From positions 1 through 15,072 of the forward strand of contig WFTN01000566.1 of the NCBI GenBank assembly GCA_015485455.1: a DNA stretch of 15,072 bases, read 5' to 3'. Numbering within the stretch: position 1 is the first letter of the stretch; every line of letters begins with the position of its first letter. The DNA is from Planctomycetota bacterium (GTDB lineage Bacteria; Planctomycetota; GCA-002687715; DRQF01). A program made the translations under genes and the position numbers. Shown here one piece after another: positions 1-7,836 of this stretch. The notes beneath the pieces were generated by a model. The model worked only from the letters and a program-made list of their open reading frames with translations, had not been told where the DNA came from and did no database searches.

Positions 1-1
1 G

Positions 2-541
2 CGCATAGAAGCCGATCATATTCTACCAGCAGGCCGAGATGCAGAATTGACTGTGATGGAGCAACAATACTTCTACGATCGAGAAGAACTGGCAGACTTC
101 CTCTTAGACAAAAGCCATGTGAAGGCAGGGGACGTTTTGATTCAGGTGTCCAACTCTGGCAAAGAAGCGTTCACCGTTGGTGTGGGGGCGGGAGCAAAAG
201 CTCGGGGTTTGCAGCTCATCGTCTTGTCGTCTTTGGCCTTTTCCAAGTCCGTTGAGCCCCGGCATTCCAGCGGTAAGAGGTTGTTTGAAATCGCCGATGC
301 GGTGATCGACTTGCGAGCTCCCTTAGGGGACGCCGTTTTGGAGATCCCTGGTGTGGGCACAAAAGTCGGCGCCACTTCAGGAGTCATGACGGCAGTAGCC
401 CTGTGGGCTTTGATGTGCGAGATCACTGGGCTATTGGCAGAGAAAGGAATGGCCCCGGCGGTCTACCGCAGCGTCAACATGCCCGGCGGGTTTGACTTCA
501 ATCGAGAGCAACAAAAGTTGTATGAAGAGCGCGGGTTCTAA
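2..541 (+). CDS. SIS-domain phosphosugar-binding protein, UPF0309-like (5' end cut by window edge)
   Basis: The frame is open from the left edge to a TAA, so this is the last 179 codons of a gene, not a small gene starting at the TTG at 47. The family is usually about 240 residues, so roughly 60 N-terminal residues lie outside. The core reads GDVLIQVSNSGKEAF, followed by an R-H-x-S-GK-x-LF segment and the region GVGTKVGATSGVM, ending in a PGG-x-x-x-N motif. These match the SIS (sugar isomerase) fold of the UPF0309 family, which binds phosphosugars. The exact substrate is unknown for most members. A second full-length member lies 3 kb downstream on the same strand, with the lyase-like secreted gene between them on the other strand. 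Family assignment is firm; the reaction is not known. Confidence 0.85.
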   Translation, partial: RIEADHILPAGRDAELTVMEQQYFYDREELADFLLDKSHVKAGDVLIQVSNSGKEAFTVGVGAGAKARGLQLIVLSSLAFSKSVEPRHSSGKRLFEIADAVIDLRAPLGDAVLEIPGVGTKVGATSGVMTAVALWALMCEITGLLAEKGMAPAVYRSVNMPGGFDFNREQQKLYEERGF

Positions 542-633
542 GTCTCTCTGTTCCTAAGGAAGCAAGTCAAGAACTCAGAAATGGCGGTCTCAGAATTTTC
601 TTCATCCACCGCACCCGATAGCTCCAATAAAAT

Positions 634-662
634 CGCCCCCGCATCGAATCGATACGGGGGCG
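634..662 (-). terminator. rho-independent terminator of the secreted YetA/PcRGLX-like gene
   Basis: An 8-bp GC-rich stem (CGCCCCCG with CGGGGGCG) encloses a 13-nt loop that can itself pair partly (ATC/GAT). Read on the minus strand it is followed by ATTTTATT, and on the plus strand by no T-run. It lies 37 bp past the TAG of the minus-strand gene ending at 699, so it most likely ends that transcript and shields it from the convergent SIS gene. Confidence 0.8.
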
Positions 663-698
663 AGAAACACCATGCCGGTTGCTGCGTGGAGAATTTTT

Positions 699-3275
699 CT
701 ACCAAGACCAAGTCCAAAGGGCATCGGCGCAATTGTAAGCCTGCCCCCAGAGTGCGATGTTCGACATAATCTTAGTTTCCGAGTTCGGGAACTGCTGCAT
801 GCGAAAGGCAATCTTGTCGTAAGAACTTGGGTCATTGTAATCCTGAGGTGTCTGCGACGTGGTCTCGCTGTGTTGGTAATATCTTGTCACAGATTGGAAC
901 AGTGTTCTTGAGGCCGCCATGTAAGAGGGATCAAAGAACACAATACTCGACCAGGCCAAAGCCTGAGACGTCACCCAAACATGATGAACACTGGGGTTCA
1001 TGCGATAGGTTTGATCGTCAATGCGGCGCCAAACTGTCGCTGTGGTCCGCGCATTCATCGGGCCAGTGGGCGTGTCCTTGATCACCTCATCACGCATGAG
1101 GATGGCCATCTTCTTGATAACATCAACGGCGGTTTGATCCCATGATGCCAAGTAGTACTTGCACAGTGCATTCAGAACGATGGCGTGCATCCAAGTCTGA
1201 GCATGAGGAATGCTCCACCCTGGGTTATAGACCAAACCGTCTGAGCCTGTCCGTTGCAAGTCAAGAACCTTCCAACGTTCCATCGTATCATGAGCTTCTG
1301 TCAAGTAGGCCGGATCACCGATATAGTTGTAGAGGTTGGTAAGACCTTCCAACTGCCATCCAAGGATACGAGCACCCCACCACCCGCTCCAGTTTTCTGG
1401 AGCTTGACGTTTGTAGAATTCACCCACTTCCAAAGCTGACTCGTAAGCCCCTTCATCACCGGTGGTGATGTAGTAGAGCAAAAGTCCGTGTACCCAAGTG
1501 TGAGACGCTTCAGGAGCATTGTAGTTACCGTGGGTATACCCCTTCTCGTAAATTTGTCCGCCCCGCCTGGAAGATGAAGCGTGAGTCGTATGGTTTTGGT
1601 CATAGTCTCGGCGATGCTCACTCATGTCCCTTGCCATGTCGAAGAAAGCATAGTCACCGGTGCGGAACCAGTTAATCAGGACGCCAAAGTTAAGGTCGTA
1701 GTGGTTAGACGAGAAGCCATCACCCCAAGCGATGTCACCAAAGTTCTCCCAGCCGTACATTTGACGACTGCCGTAGGTGCCACCTCGGGAACGGAACTTA
1801 GGAAGTCCAATTTGACCAAGGGCATCTTGCTGATCGGCTGCACTGTCGTGAGCCAAAGTATCCATCATCCGTTCCCAACGAATTTGAGATGCGTCCGTCC
1901 AGTTGCGGCGTTCGATGAGCAAATCACCAAAGGCCCAGTTTTGGAAGGGCCAAGACTTGCCTGGACGTCCCAAAATAGGTGCATTCGTCGACTCAGCATG
2001 CTCATAGACTTCCGCCATGCTGAAGCCACCTTGAGAAGGCGACCTAAAATTGATGTTCATCGTATGAGTCTTCCAACGACCACCTTCAAAGCGATAGTGA
2101 GTCGTACTCATCAGGTCCACAACGTTGCTGGTAGGAATGCCGTATTGCCCGCGATAAACCGGGCCAAATCCAAATGAAGGAAAAAGAGCCAAGGAAATCG
2201 TGTCGCCATCCACCTCAAATGCCTTGGGATAGTTTTGCCAAAAACGGTCCGTGGCCACAGAGATCGAACCTGCGGTACTGTTGAGAGCCAAGGCGCCGTT
2301 GAAGCGCCCGCCGGTGAAGATCGTCGTTCCGTTTAGCTTTTCACGATAAAAGAAGCCATCTTCCATTTGCAAGGCATTCAAAGGAGTAGCCCAGTTCTGA
2401 TTGATGACATAGGGGGCACCAGCCAAGTCACGAACATCTGTGGAAGTCACAGCATCGCCATTGGAGTCAGGCACCTTGAGGCTCAACTTCAAGGAATCAA
2501 AATGACTGGTATCATCGCTGTTACCAGTCAGAGTACCGATTTGTCCGTAATTGCCTTGGTTTTCCAAACGGAACTCAACCTTAACGTCGCTGTGCCCAGT
2601 GTAGAAGTAGTAGCGAATGGTAAAATCCAAACCCAGGGAAGGGATGTTTCCACTTTGGCGAATGATGGTCCGAACACTCGAATTGTATTCGAACTTCGTC
2701 GAAGTCAGAACGGGCATGACGCTGGCGCCAGCCACATCGAGGATATCCAAAGAACCAGGTGCGGCAATCACATCTGTGCCGCCAATCTTCACTTCTTTGA
2801 AGAACGAAAAGTTGAGCTTGTCAATCTTGAAAACAGCAGTCCCTGTGTCAATGGTGTACTCGTTGGCGGTTTCTGTGCGAACAAGTTGCCCGGTATGGGC
2901 TGATCCGGGAACGACGTAGTAGGTACGGGTTGAGTTAGCGGGAAGATCGGCGTTGAAGCTGAGCAAAGTCCACTTAACGCGCTTTGAGCCATCCCAGCGT
3001 TTGCCACCCCAACGTGCGGTCACTTTGGCAGCAGCTTCGACTGGGTTACCCAAGTCATCTACGAGCAAGAAATCTGAATTTGGGTTGCTGATGGCCATGC
3101 CCAATGGAATAGGGACGGGCGCTCTCACCGAAACATTGTTCCGAACAAAATTCGACGGGTTATCGACATAAATTGGGAATCCCATAACTTGGGACTTCGC
3201 CTGTACGGCGAATGATAAAAAAAGCAGGGCAGCCAACGCCCACTTTGTGTGCGCTAACGATGAAAGAATTCGCAT
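699..3275 (-). CDS. secreted YetA/PcRGLX-like protein (RIFT barrel plus alpha/alpha toroid), possible polysaccharide lyase or hydrolase
   Basis: 858 residues. The ATG at 3275 is chosen because GGAGG sits 6 nt upstream and a signal peptide follows at once (MRILSSLAHTKW, then hydrophobic ALAALLFLSFAV, cleavage near VQA). The frame stays open 62 codons further up, but those codons look non-coding. Residues 32-130 (FPIYVDNPSNFV, PIPLGMAI, DGSKRVKWTLLSF) resemble the N-terminal RIFT barrel of YetA/PcRGLX proteins, known from rhamnogalacturonan utilisation. The middle is beta-rich. The C-terminal half is Trp/Tyr-rich and helical, with GWENFGDIAWGD and SNNHYDLNFGVL-type segments near residues 505-530 and a SHTWVHGLLLYYITTGD segment near 590, typical of an alpha/alpha-toroid active-site cleft. 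It should act outside the cytoplasm on a polysaccharide. Whether it is a lyase or a hydrolase, and on which glycan, cannot be read here. The two flanking SIS proteins could handle sugar phosphates downstream of it. Confidence 0.75.
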   Translation of the reverse strand: MRILSSLAHTKWALAALLFLSFAVQAKSQVMGFPIYVDNPSNFVRNNVSVRAPVPIPLGMAISNPNSDFLLVDDLGNPVEAAAKVTARWGGKRWDGSKRVKWTLLSFNADLPANSTRTYYVVPGSAHTGQLVRTETANEYTIDTGTAVFKIDKLNFSFFKEVKIGGTDVIAAPGSLDILDVAGASVMPVLTSTKFEYNSSVRTIIRQSGNIPSLGLDFTIRYYFYTGHSDVKVEFRLENQGNYGQIGTLTGNSDDTSHFDSLKLSLKVPDSNGDAVTSTDVRDLAGAPYVINQNWATPLNALQMEDGFFYREKLNGTTIFTGGRFNGALALNSTAGSISVATDRFWQNYPKAFEVDGDTISLALFPSFGFGPVYRGQYGIPTSNVVDLMSTTHYRFEGGRWKTHTMNINFRSPSQGGFSMAEVYEHAESTNAPILGRPGKSWPFQNWAFGDLLIERRNWTDASQIRWERMMDTLAHDSAADQQDALGQIGLPKFRSRGGTYGSRQMYGWENFGDIAWGDGFSSNHYDLNFGVLINWFRTGDYAFFDMARDMSEHRRDYDQNHTTHASSSRRGGQIYEKGYTHGNYNAPEASHTWVHGLLLYYITTGDEGAYESALEVGEFYKRQAPENWSGWWGARILGWQLEGLTNLYNYIGDPAYLTEAHDTMERWKVLDLQRTGSDGLVYNPGWSIPHAQTWMHAIVLNALCKYYLASWDQTAVDVIKKMAILMRDEVIKDTPTGPMNARTTATVWRRIDDQTYRMNPSVHHVWVTSQALAWSSIVFFDPSYMAASRTLFQSVTRYYQHSETTSQTPQDYNDPSSYDKIAFRMQQFPNSETKIMSNIALWGQAYNCADALWTWSW

Positions 3276-3671
3276 GCAGAACCTCCGACGGCAAAAGGAA
3301 TCGCGGCATGCGGCCCGTTTGCGCCTATGAATTAGGCCCAAATCGGTTGCGAGGTTGAAAGGGAAGTTCAAACAGAACCCCCGGTCTTCGTCATGGGGTG
3401 CAGAAAACAGGTGAAAACCACTGTTCTCCCCCAAGACGGAAGATCCGCTCCATCCATGCATCTTGTGGGCAACCTGCTACCGTATCCGTCGTATGACAGA
3501 CTTAGGCCATTGGCTTTGCGTCACCAGCTTTCGCCGGCTTTGCCTTGGTCCAAAGGGACGCTATGAGACGGGGCGCTTGCGCGCGTCGAATTATTGTACT
3601 CTCAGCTTAGTCTACCCCGCACTTGCTCATGAGGTCGGAAAGATTCTGAAACACAGCACGCAGGAATAAGA
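3276..3671. other. divergent intergenic region between the secreted enzyme and SIS genes
   Basis: 396 bp without a convincing gene. It must hold the promoters for the minus-strand secreted protein and the plus-strand SIS gene, but I found no clear -35/-10 pair. An open frame at 3463-3669 (plus) and the 62-codon upstream extension of the minus gene (to 3461) both lack SD support and protein-like composition. I see no strong hairpin in the stretch. Confidence 0.5.
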
Positions 3672-4400
3672 ATGCCATCAAAAGACGAAACACCCGCCTA
3701 CTTATCTTTCCTCCAAGAAGCCCAGGCTCAATTGGCGGCCGTGGTCGATAAGAATGCAGAAGAACTGGGTAAAGCTGCCCGCAAGATTGCTCCTCGCCTG
3801 AAATCCGGTGGCCGGCTCTTGGGTTTCGGCTGCGGGCATTCTGGCTTGATTTCCCAGGATGCCTACTACCGGGCCGGTGGGCTCAAGGGATACATTCACA
3901 TCTTTGCTCCCCGTGTCGAATTAGATCAGCACCCCATTGCCCACAGCTCGGTGGAAGAAAAGACCCCCGGATGGATCGAAGGGCACCTGCAAGCCCAGTC
4001 ATTTACCGACCGCGATTGCTTGATCGTGATTTCCACAAGCGGAGTGAATGCTGTCCCCGTGGAGGCTGCTCTTTGCGCCAAGGAAGCAGGCGCCTTGGTG
4101 ATTGCCATCACCAGCGTTGCCGCGAGCTCCGCACTTTCTACTGGCCACGAATCTGAGATGAAACTCAGCGATCTAGGCGATTTTGTTCTGGACAATCATT
4201 CTCCCTACGGTGATTCCTTGGTGGCAGTTACCCCAAATGGTTCAAAAATGGGGTCTGCCAGCACGGCCGCCGGGTGTTTATTGGTCCAGAGTCTGTCTAT
4301 CGCGGTGCAAGAAGAGTCCCTGCGTTTGGGTGCCCCTCTTCCCACCTATGTGAGCGGTAACTTGCCGGGAGGCATGGAAAAGAATGCGAGCAGAGAATGA
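3672..4400 (+). CDS. SIS-domain phosphosugar-binding protein, UPF0309-like (full length)
   Basis: 242 residues, the usual length of the family. AGGA lies 6 nt before the ATG. N-terminal helices (to about residue 40) are followed by the SIS core: GFGCGHSGLISQDAYYRAGGL near residues 53-73, DCLIVISTSGVNAVPVEAAL near 115-135, VIAITSV, then DNHSPYGDSLVAV and a GSASTAAG segment, ending with SGNLPGG. In this fold the STSG and nearby Ser/Thr residues hold the sugar phosphate. It is clearly a paralogue of the truncated gene at the left edge, but the end after PGG is shorter and lacks the DFNREQQKLYEERGF-like tail. It stands alone, followed by a minus-strand tRNA terminator. Its role is probably isomerising or binding a phosphosugar; the substrate is unknown. 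Confidence 0.88.
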   Translation: MPSKDETPAYLSFLQEAQAQLAAVVDKNAEELGKAARKIAPRLKSGGRLLGFGCGHSGLISQDAYYRAGGLKGYIHIFAPRVELDQHPIAHSSVEEKTPGWIEGHLQAQSFTDRDCLIVISTSGVNAVPVEAALCAKEAGALVIAITSVAASSALSTGHESEMKLSDLGDFVLDNHSPYGDSLVAVTPNGSKMGSASTAAGCLLVQSLSIAVQEESLRLGAPLPTYVSGNLPGGMEKNASRE

Positions 4401-4436
4401 CCGGGTTTAATCTTGAGGCTAAACAGCAAAGAAATA

Positions 4437-4460
4437 AGCCTGCAGAATTAACTGCAGGCT
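4437..4460 (-). terminator. terminator of the tRNA-Ala gene
   Basis: Perfect 9-bp stem AGCCTGCAG / CTGCAGGCT with a 6-nt loop. On the minus strand it starts 3 nt after the tRNA 3' end and is followed by TATTTCTTT. It lies 36 bp past the stop of the plus-strand SIS gene and has no T-run in that direction, so it serves the tRNA transcript first, although readthrough from the SIS gene would also fold it. Confidence 0.75.
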
Positions 4461-4463
4461 CCA

Positions 4464-4536
4464 TGGAGACGAAGGGAGTCGAACCCTCGACCTTCGCATT
4501 GCGAACACGACGCTCTCCCAACTGAGCTACGTCCCC
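4464..4536 (-). tRNA. tRNA-Ala (anticodon CGC)
   Basis: 73 nt with a full cloverleaf. The acceptor arm GGGGACG pairs with CGTCTCC and includes the G3:U70 wobble that marks alanine tRNAs. D-stem GCTC/GAGC. Anticodon stem TCGTG/TGCGA around loop TTCGCAA, anticodon CGC, reading GCG. Variable loop AGGTC, T-stem GAGGG/CCCTT around TTCGACT, discriminator A. The 3' CCA is not encoded (the next bases are TGG), so it must be added after transcription. It is a single tRNA with its own promoter candidate and terminator. Confidence 0.96.
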
Positions 4537-4546
4537 GTGCAAAAGA

Positions 4547-4575
4547 AAGTTAGAATCCAAAGCCCGGACAATCAA
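4547..4575 (-). promoter_or_regulatory. candidate sigma-70-type promoter of tRNA-Ala
   Basis: On the minus strand TTGATT (4575-4570) is followed after exactly 17 nt by TAACTT (4552-4547), 10 nt before the tRNA 5' end. The -10 box is a poor match, so this is a positional call. It overlaps the leader of the divergent trmL gene, so the two transcripts share about 70 bp of control DNA. Confidence 0.4.
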
Positions 4576-4608
4576 GCCTCAAGACATTTTCCCTCGGCAA
4601 AGACCAAC

Positions 4609-5070
4609 ATGGACATACAATTAGCCCTCTTCAATCCGGAAATTCCCCAAAACACCGGGAACATCGCACGACTCAGTGCCGGATTCAAAGTTCCTCTCCA
4701 CATTGTCGGAGAAGCCAAATTCTCATGGTCTGAAAAAGCCCTGAGGCGATCAGGCCTTGATTATTGGCATTTAGTCGATCTTCACCATCAAGCGAGCATT
4801 TGGCATCTTTTGGAGTCAACCCCGGCGAAAAGGGTCATCCCTATTACTACCAAAGGCAAGACACCTTTGGGCAAAATGGTCTTTGAAACCGGCGATGTCT
4901 TGGCTTTCGGGAGCGAGTCTTCTGGGCTTCCACCAGAAATTCACCGAGATTTTGGGGCCAATTCTTGCCGAATCGAGCAATGGGGTGAAATTCGAAGCCT
5001 AAATTTAGCCACTGCTGCTGGTATTGTGATTTGGGAAGCTCTTAGGCAACTTAGAGAAGAAACCCCTTAG
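4609..5070 (+). CDS. trmL: tRNA (cytidine/uridine-34 2'-O)-methyltransferase TrmL
   Basis: 153 residues, the normal TrmL length. All three SPOUT motifs are visible: FNPEIPQNTGNIAR at residues 8-21, FGSESSGLP at 100-108, and IRSLNLATAAGIVIWEALRQL at 128-148, which form the trefoil knot that binds S-adenosylmethionine. The enzyme methylates the ribose of the wobble nucleotide in certain tRNA-Leu species. The ATG at 4609 fits the family N-terminus (MDIQLALFNPEIPQNTGN). An upstream in-frame GTG at 4537 touches the tRNA gene and would add 24 residues unlike the family. There is no clear SD at 4609. The next gene's SD overlaps this stop codon, so the two form an operon. Confidence 0.93.
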   Translation: MDIQLALFNPEIPQNTGNIARLSAGFKVPLHIVGEAKFSWSEKALRRSGLDYWHLVDLHHQASIWHLLESTPAKRVIPITTKGKTPLGKMVFETGDVLAFGSESSGLPPEIHRDFGANSCRIEQWGEIRSLNLATAAGIVIWEALRQLREETP

Positions 5071-5082
5071 GAGGATCTGGCG

Positions 5083-5772
5083 GTGAGTGACGAGCGCAAA
5101 GAAGAAAACGCATCCTTTGAACAATACCCCCTCACCCGGGCTGAGTACATCTCTGCTATGGTCCACCTCTATCGTGGAGAGCAGCAACGAGCCCAGGTCT
5201 GGCGTACCCGCTTGGACACCACCACCAACTGGGCAGTCATTTCCATGGGTGCCCTTTTGTCCTTCGCCTTCACCAACAAAGAACGAAGCGGTGACATCGT
5301 CTTGGTCTTAGGCATGTACATGATCTTTACCATGTTGGTCTTCGAATCCCGGCGCTTTCGGTTCTACGATGTCTGGCGCCATCGAGTCAGGCGGGTTGAA
5401 GAGAACTTCTATGTGCCCATCCTGAGGCGAGATTTGACCAGCCCCGTCGAAAATTGGGGATTCTTCGTGGCCGAAGATCTGTTGAATCCAAGCTATAAGA
5501 TCAGTTTCTTCATGGCCATGAAAGCCAGGTTGGTCAACAACTATCTTCCACTTTTTGGGGTTCTCTTCGCAGCCTGGGCTTTTCGGTTCTTTGACCCAAC
5601 TTCCGGGCACCACATCAACCTAGACACCCTGGTAGAATGGGCCCAAGTGATCGGAGTCGGATTGCTCTATGGGTTTATTGCTTACATCATCATTTTTGTA
5701 AGGCGAGCGGTGAAAGCCGAAGACATTTACTTCGGCTCTCGCTCGGTCGACTCTATCGATGACGTGGGTTAA
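5083..5772 (+). CDS. DUF2270-family integral membrane protein
   Basis: 229 residues, starting at GTG 5083 with a strong AGGAGG at 5069-5074 that overlaps the trmL stop, so it is cotranscribed and possibly translationally coupled. The N-terminus carries the family signature LTRAEYISAMVHLYRGEQQRAQVWRTRLDTTTNWAV (residues 17-52). Hydrophobic segments at about 50-64, 71-87, 153-170 and 187-206 predict two helical hairpins, joined by a basic cytoplasmic-type loop (RRFRFYDVWRHRVRRVEENFY, 90-110). The function of DUF2270 is unknown. The tRNA-methyltransferase neighbour may reflect convenience of expression more than a shared role. Confidence 0.82.
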   Translation: MSDERKEENASFEQYPLTRAEYISAMVHLYRGEQQRAQVWRTRLDTTTNWAVISMGALLSFAFTNKERSGDIVLVLGMYMIFTMLVFESRRFRFYDVWRHRVRRVEENFYVPILRRDLTSPVENWGFFVAEDLLNPSYKISFFMAMKARLVNNYLPLFGVLFAAWAFRFFDPTSGHHINLDTLVEWAQVIGVGLLYGFIAYIIIFVRRAVKAEDIYFGSRSVDSIDDVG

Positions 5773-5798
5773 GGCGAGATGGTGAACAAAACCCCATC

Positions 5799-7316
5799 CT
5801 ACTTGAAGCCCTTCTTGATGAACTTCATATAGGCCTCATTCAATTCTTCCAGGTCCACCCCATCGATGGCTGCATCCAGGGCCTTACCTGAGCTCCCGGT
5901 TTTGACCATAGTGTTGAAGTAGATGTCCAAAATCTCGGGCCAACGCTTGTTTTGCTTCTTACAGCTTTTGCTTTTCAAAAAGTAAACAAAAGCCCACCCT
6001 TGCGCATAGCAAATTCGGCCATTGGCATAATATTGAGGCTGGGTGTAAGTGAGAAGATCCTTCAGATGGACGTTCTTTCCTTCGCGGACAGCCTTTTTGA
6101 CCGTGGCTGTGCGCCAGTCGAACAAGCCAATTTTGAAACCCTTCTTGGGGTTCGCGCCTGCAAAGTAGTCACCATAACCTTCGTCAAACCAACGATGAGC
6201 TGATGTCTCACCCACAGAATAGTACAAGTATTGGTGGAAAGCTTCGTGAAATAAGGTCGAATAAGAATCTGCCATGCCGCCATCTTTGGTGGCATCATAG
6301 ATGACCAATTCACCTGATGAAGGATTGAAGTAACCAGCACTGCCACCAGGACCGCCATATTGGTGATACTCCTCTCGATCCTGGCAAACCCGAACAACAC
6401 TCACAGCGGTGATTTTCTTCTTCGGAGGAAACACCTTTTCGTAGTGCTTTCTCATGCGCTCAAGATACTTCACAATATTCTTGGCGAAGATGATCTGCTT
6501 GGTTTTTTTCTGAGGAATGTTGTGGACGACGACGTATTGCTTTGTCGGTGTGGGCATGATTGTCCAACTCTTGGGCAAGCGTCCACGAATCTTCTCGATT
6601 TTCTTGTCCATCTCCGACAAGTTGTCCAGATCCATGCCCTTCTTTTGGTTTTTGCGTTCCCGATCAAAGAACTTAAGCGACTTAATCGATGAATAAATCT
6701 TCGATTTGACTTTTGTTTTCGAGTTAGGAGAGCGCTCAGGAAAAATCTGATCCGTAGGAGCTTCGTAGATCACCGCCCACTCGAAGGTGCCATCGAAGAC
6801 CACCCCGACAATCATCGAAGTGTGACCGTACTTTGTGGAACGCAGGTCGAGTTCAAAGACCTTGCCTTTGGCCTTGCCAACTTTAATGGCTTTCGACTTG
6901 GGTAGTTTGGCCAGATATCCAAAGCTCTTTTTCCAATAGTCCTGAAACGAAACCGGACGGTTACGCTCTTTCCAGCGCCTCATCATCTCCGCGCGGTCAA
7001 TCTCTGGACTACCATCACCCTGGCCCCCCGCTGTCACTTCAGCGGGGACGGCCGATCCCGTCACCCCCCCACGGCGGCGGAATTTCATCAGGCGCAGGGC
7101 ATAGCGCTCGCCAGTGCCCTTTTTCATGGTATCGGCTGCCCATTTGGCCACCACGTCGTCTTCATCCGGTTGAGGAGGAATCTGATCCCACTGGCCTGGA
7201 ACCTTGACGGAGACACCATCAGCAGGGAATTTCTGCCGCTTGAGTGACTTGATTTGCCCACCAGCAGAAACAGCCATGGTCACGATTAGGAATACGGTTG
7301 CGAAATAACGATACAT
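5799..7316 (-). CDS. secreted zinc metallopeptidase-like protein (DUF1570 / peptidase MA-like)
   Basis: 505 residues from ATG 7316. GAGGGG lies 11 nt upstream, and a signal peptide follows (MYRYFATVFLIVTMAVSAGG). The C-terminal domain (about 290-500) contains HEAFH at 357-361, a canonical HEXXH zinc site, then WFDEG with Glu379 18 residues after the second His, the spacing expected for the third ligand of a gluzincin-type peptidase. A GGPGGSAGYFNPSSGELVIYD-like segment precedes it, typical of DUF1570 proteins. The N-terminal part (about 25-230) is rich in Lys/Arg and may bind a surface or substrate. The protein probably acts outside the cytoplasm. It converges with the trmL operon with 26 bp between stops and no good terminator. 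Substrate unknown. Confidence 0.82.
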   Translation of the reverse strand: MYRYFATVFLIVTMAVSAGGQIKSLKRQKFPADGVSVKVPGQWDQIPPQPDEDDVVAKWAADTMKKGTGERYALRLMKFRRRGGVTGSAVPAEVTAGGQGDGSPEIDRAEMMRRWKERNRPVSFQDYWKKSFGYLAKLPKSKAIKVGKAKGKVFELDLRSTKYGHTSMIVGVVFDGTFEWAVIYEAPTDQIFPERSPNSKTKVKSKIYSSIKSLKFFDRERKNQKKGMDLDNLSEMDKKIEKIRGRLPKSWTIMPTPTKQYVVVHNIPQKKTKQIIFAKNIVKYLERMRKHYEKVFPPKKKITAVSVVRVCQDREEYHQYGGPGGSAGYFNPSSGELVIYDATKDGGMADSYSTLFHEAFHQYLYYSVGETSAHRWFDEGYGDYFAGANPKKGFKIGLFDWRTATVKKAVREGKNVHLKDLLTYTQPQYYANGRICYAQGWAFVYFLKSKSCKKQNKRWPEILDIYFNTMVKTGSSGKALDAAIDGVDLEELNEAYMKFIKKGFK

Positions 7317-7474
7317 CTTGGGCAAAACCCCTCTTTTTTGTCCTGAGAATCGAATGCCTGAAAGCAATCTTCACTTCTTACACTGTTAAGACGCGAAAAA
7401 TGGTGATTCCGTTCCGATTTTATTTTTCGTTACAATAATTTGACACGAAACGAACTGAAAAATCAGAAAAGACT

Positions 7475-7708
7475 ATGAGCAACTCTCACGAACGCCTGAC
7501 AGAAATCGAACATGATCTTAGCCACCAAGGGAGGCTTGCAGAAGTGCTGAATGAAGTTGTTTGCCAACAAGGTCGAGAGATCGCTGCCTTTGCTGGCGTT
7601 ATCAAGAAACTTGAGGCGAGAATTACCTATTTGGAACAACGTTCCAGCGGCGGCGACGCCGCGAGTACAGCGGAAGAAGCGTCTCCTTGGAAAGACCCAG
7701 AGATGTAG
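7475..7708 (+). CDS. slyX: SlyX-family small coiled-coil protein
   Basis: 77 residues. The pattern ERLTEIEHDLSHQGRLAEVLNEVVCQQGREIAAFAGVIKKLEARITYLEQ (residues 6-55) gives heptads with leucine, isoleucine and valine at core positions and matches SlyX: Lx-E-x-DL, LNxVVxxQQ-like, IxxLExRI. The tail (56-77) is acidic, Ser/Ala-rich and likely disordered. SlyX is a conserved small cytoplasmic protein without a settled function. The gene is divergent from the peptidase gene and stands alone; the SD (AGAAAAGA) is poor. The symbol is by family resemblance, since short coiled coils can mimic one another. Confidence 0.75.
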   Translation: MSNSHERLTEIEHDLSHQGRLAEVLNEVVCQQGREIAAFAGVIKKLEARITYLEQRSSGGDAASTAEEASPWKDPEM

Positions 7709-7836
7709 GAAATCCGCCGGATCGCATTGTATTGCTTCCCGAAAGATTGGCGTCTTCGCCGTTTCCTCGGTCTTCGATTTGTGTCTTTTGGGCAGAGCAG
7801 CGTTATGGACTTCTGGGGGGCTGGGAGAGAAATCCA

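Noticed and set aside
1581..2177. 198-codon plus-strand frame inside the secreted-protein gene
   Set aside because: It lies entirely antisense to a well-supported gene and has no recognisable domain or SD.
3276..3461. 62-codon N-terminal extension of the secreted YetA/PcRGLX-like protein
   Set aside because: It lacks an SD, looks non-coding, and would bury the signal peptide that starts right after a good SD at 3275.
3463..3669. 68-codon plus-strand reading frame before the SIS gene
   Set aside because: There is no SD, the composition is Arg/Cys-rich and not protein-like, and no family is recognised. The next gene has its own SD and start.
4537..4608. Upstream GTG start for trmL
   Set aside because: It would add 24 residues unlike any TrmL and would begin directly against the tRNA 5' end, inside the tRNA promoter candidate.
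5773..5798. Shared terminator between the DUF2270 and peptidase genes
   Set aside because: Only a 5-bp GATGG/CCATC pairing with an 11-nt loop and no T-run; too weak to call.
7405..7446. Promoter boxes between the peptidase and slyX genes (TACAAT at 7431, TTGACA at 7440)
   Set aside because: Each box lacks a partner at 16-18 nt on the same strand, so no complete promoter can be supported.
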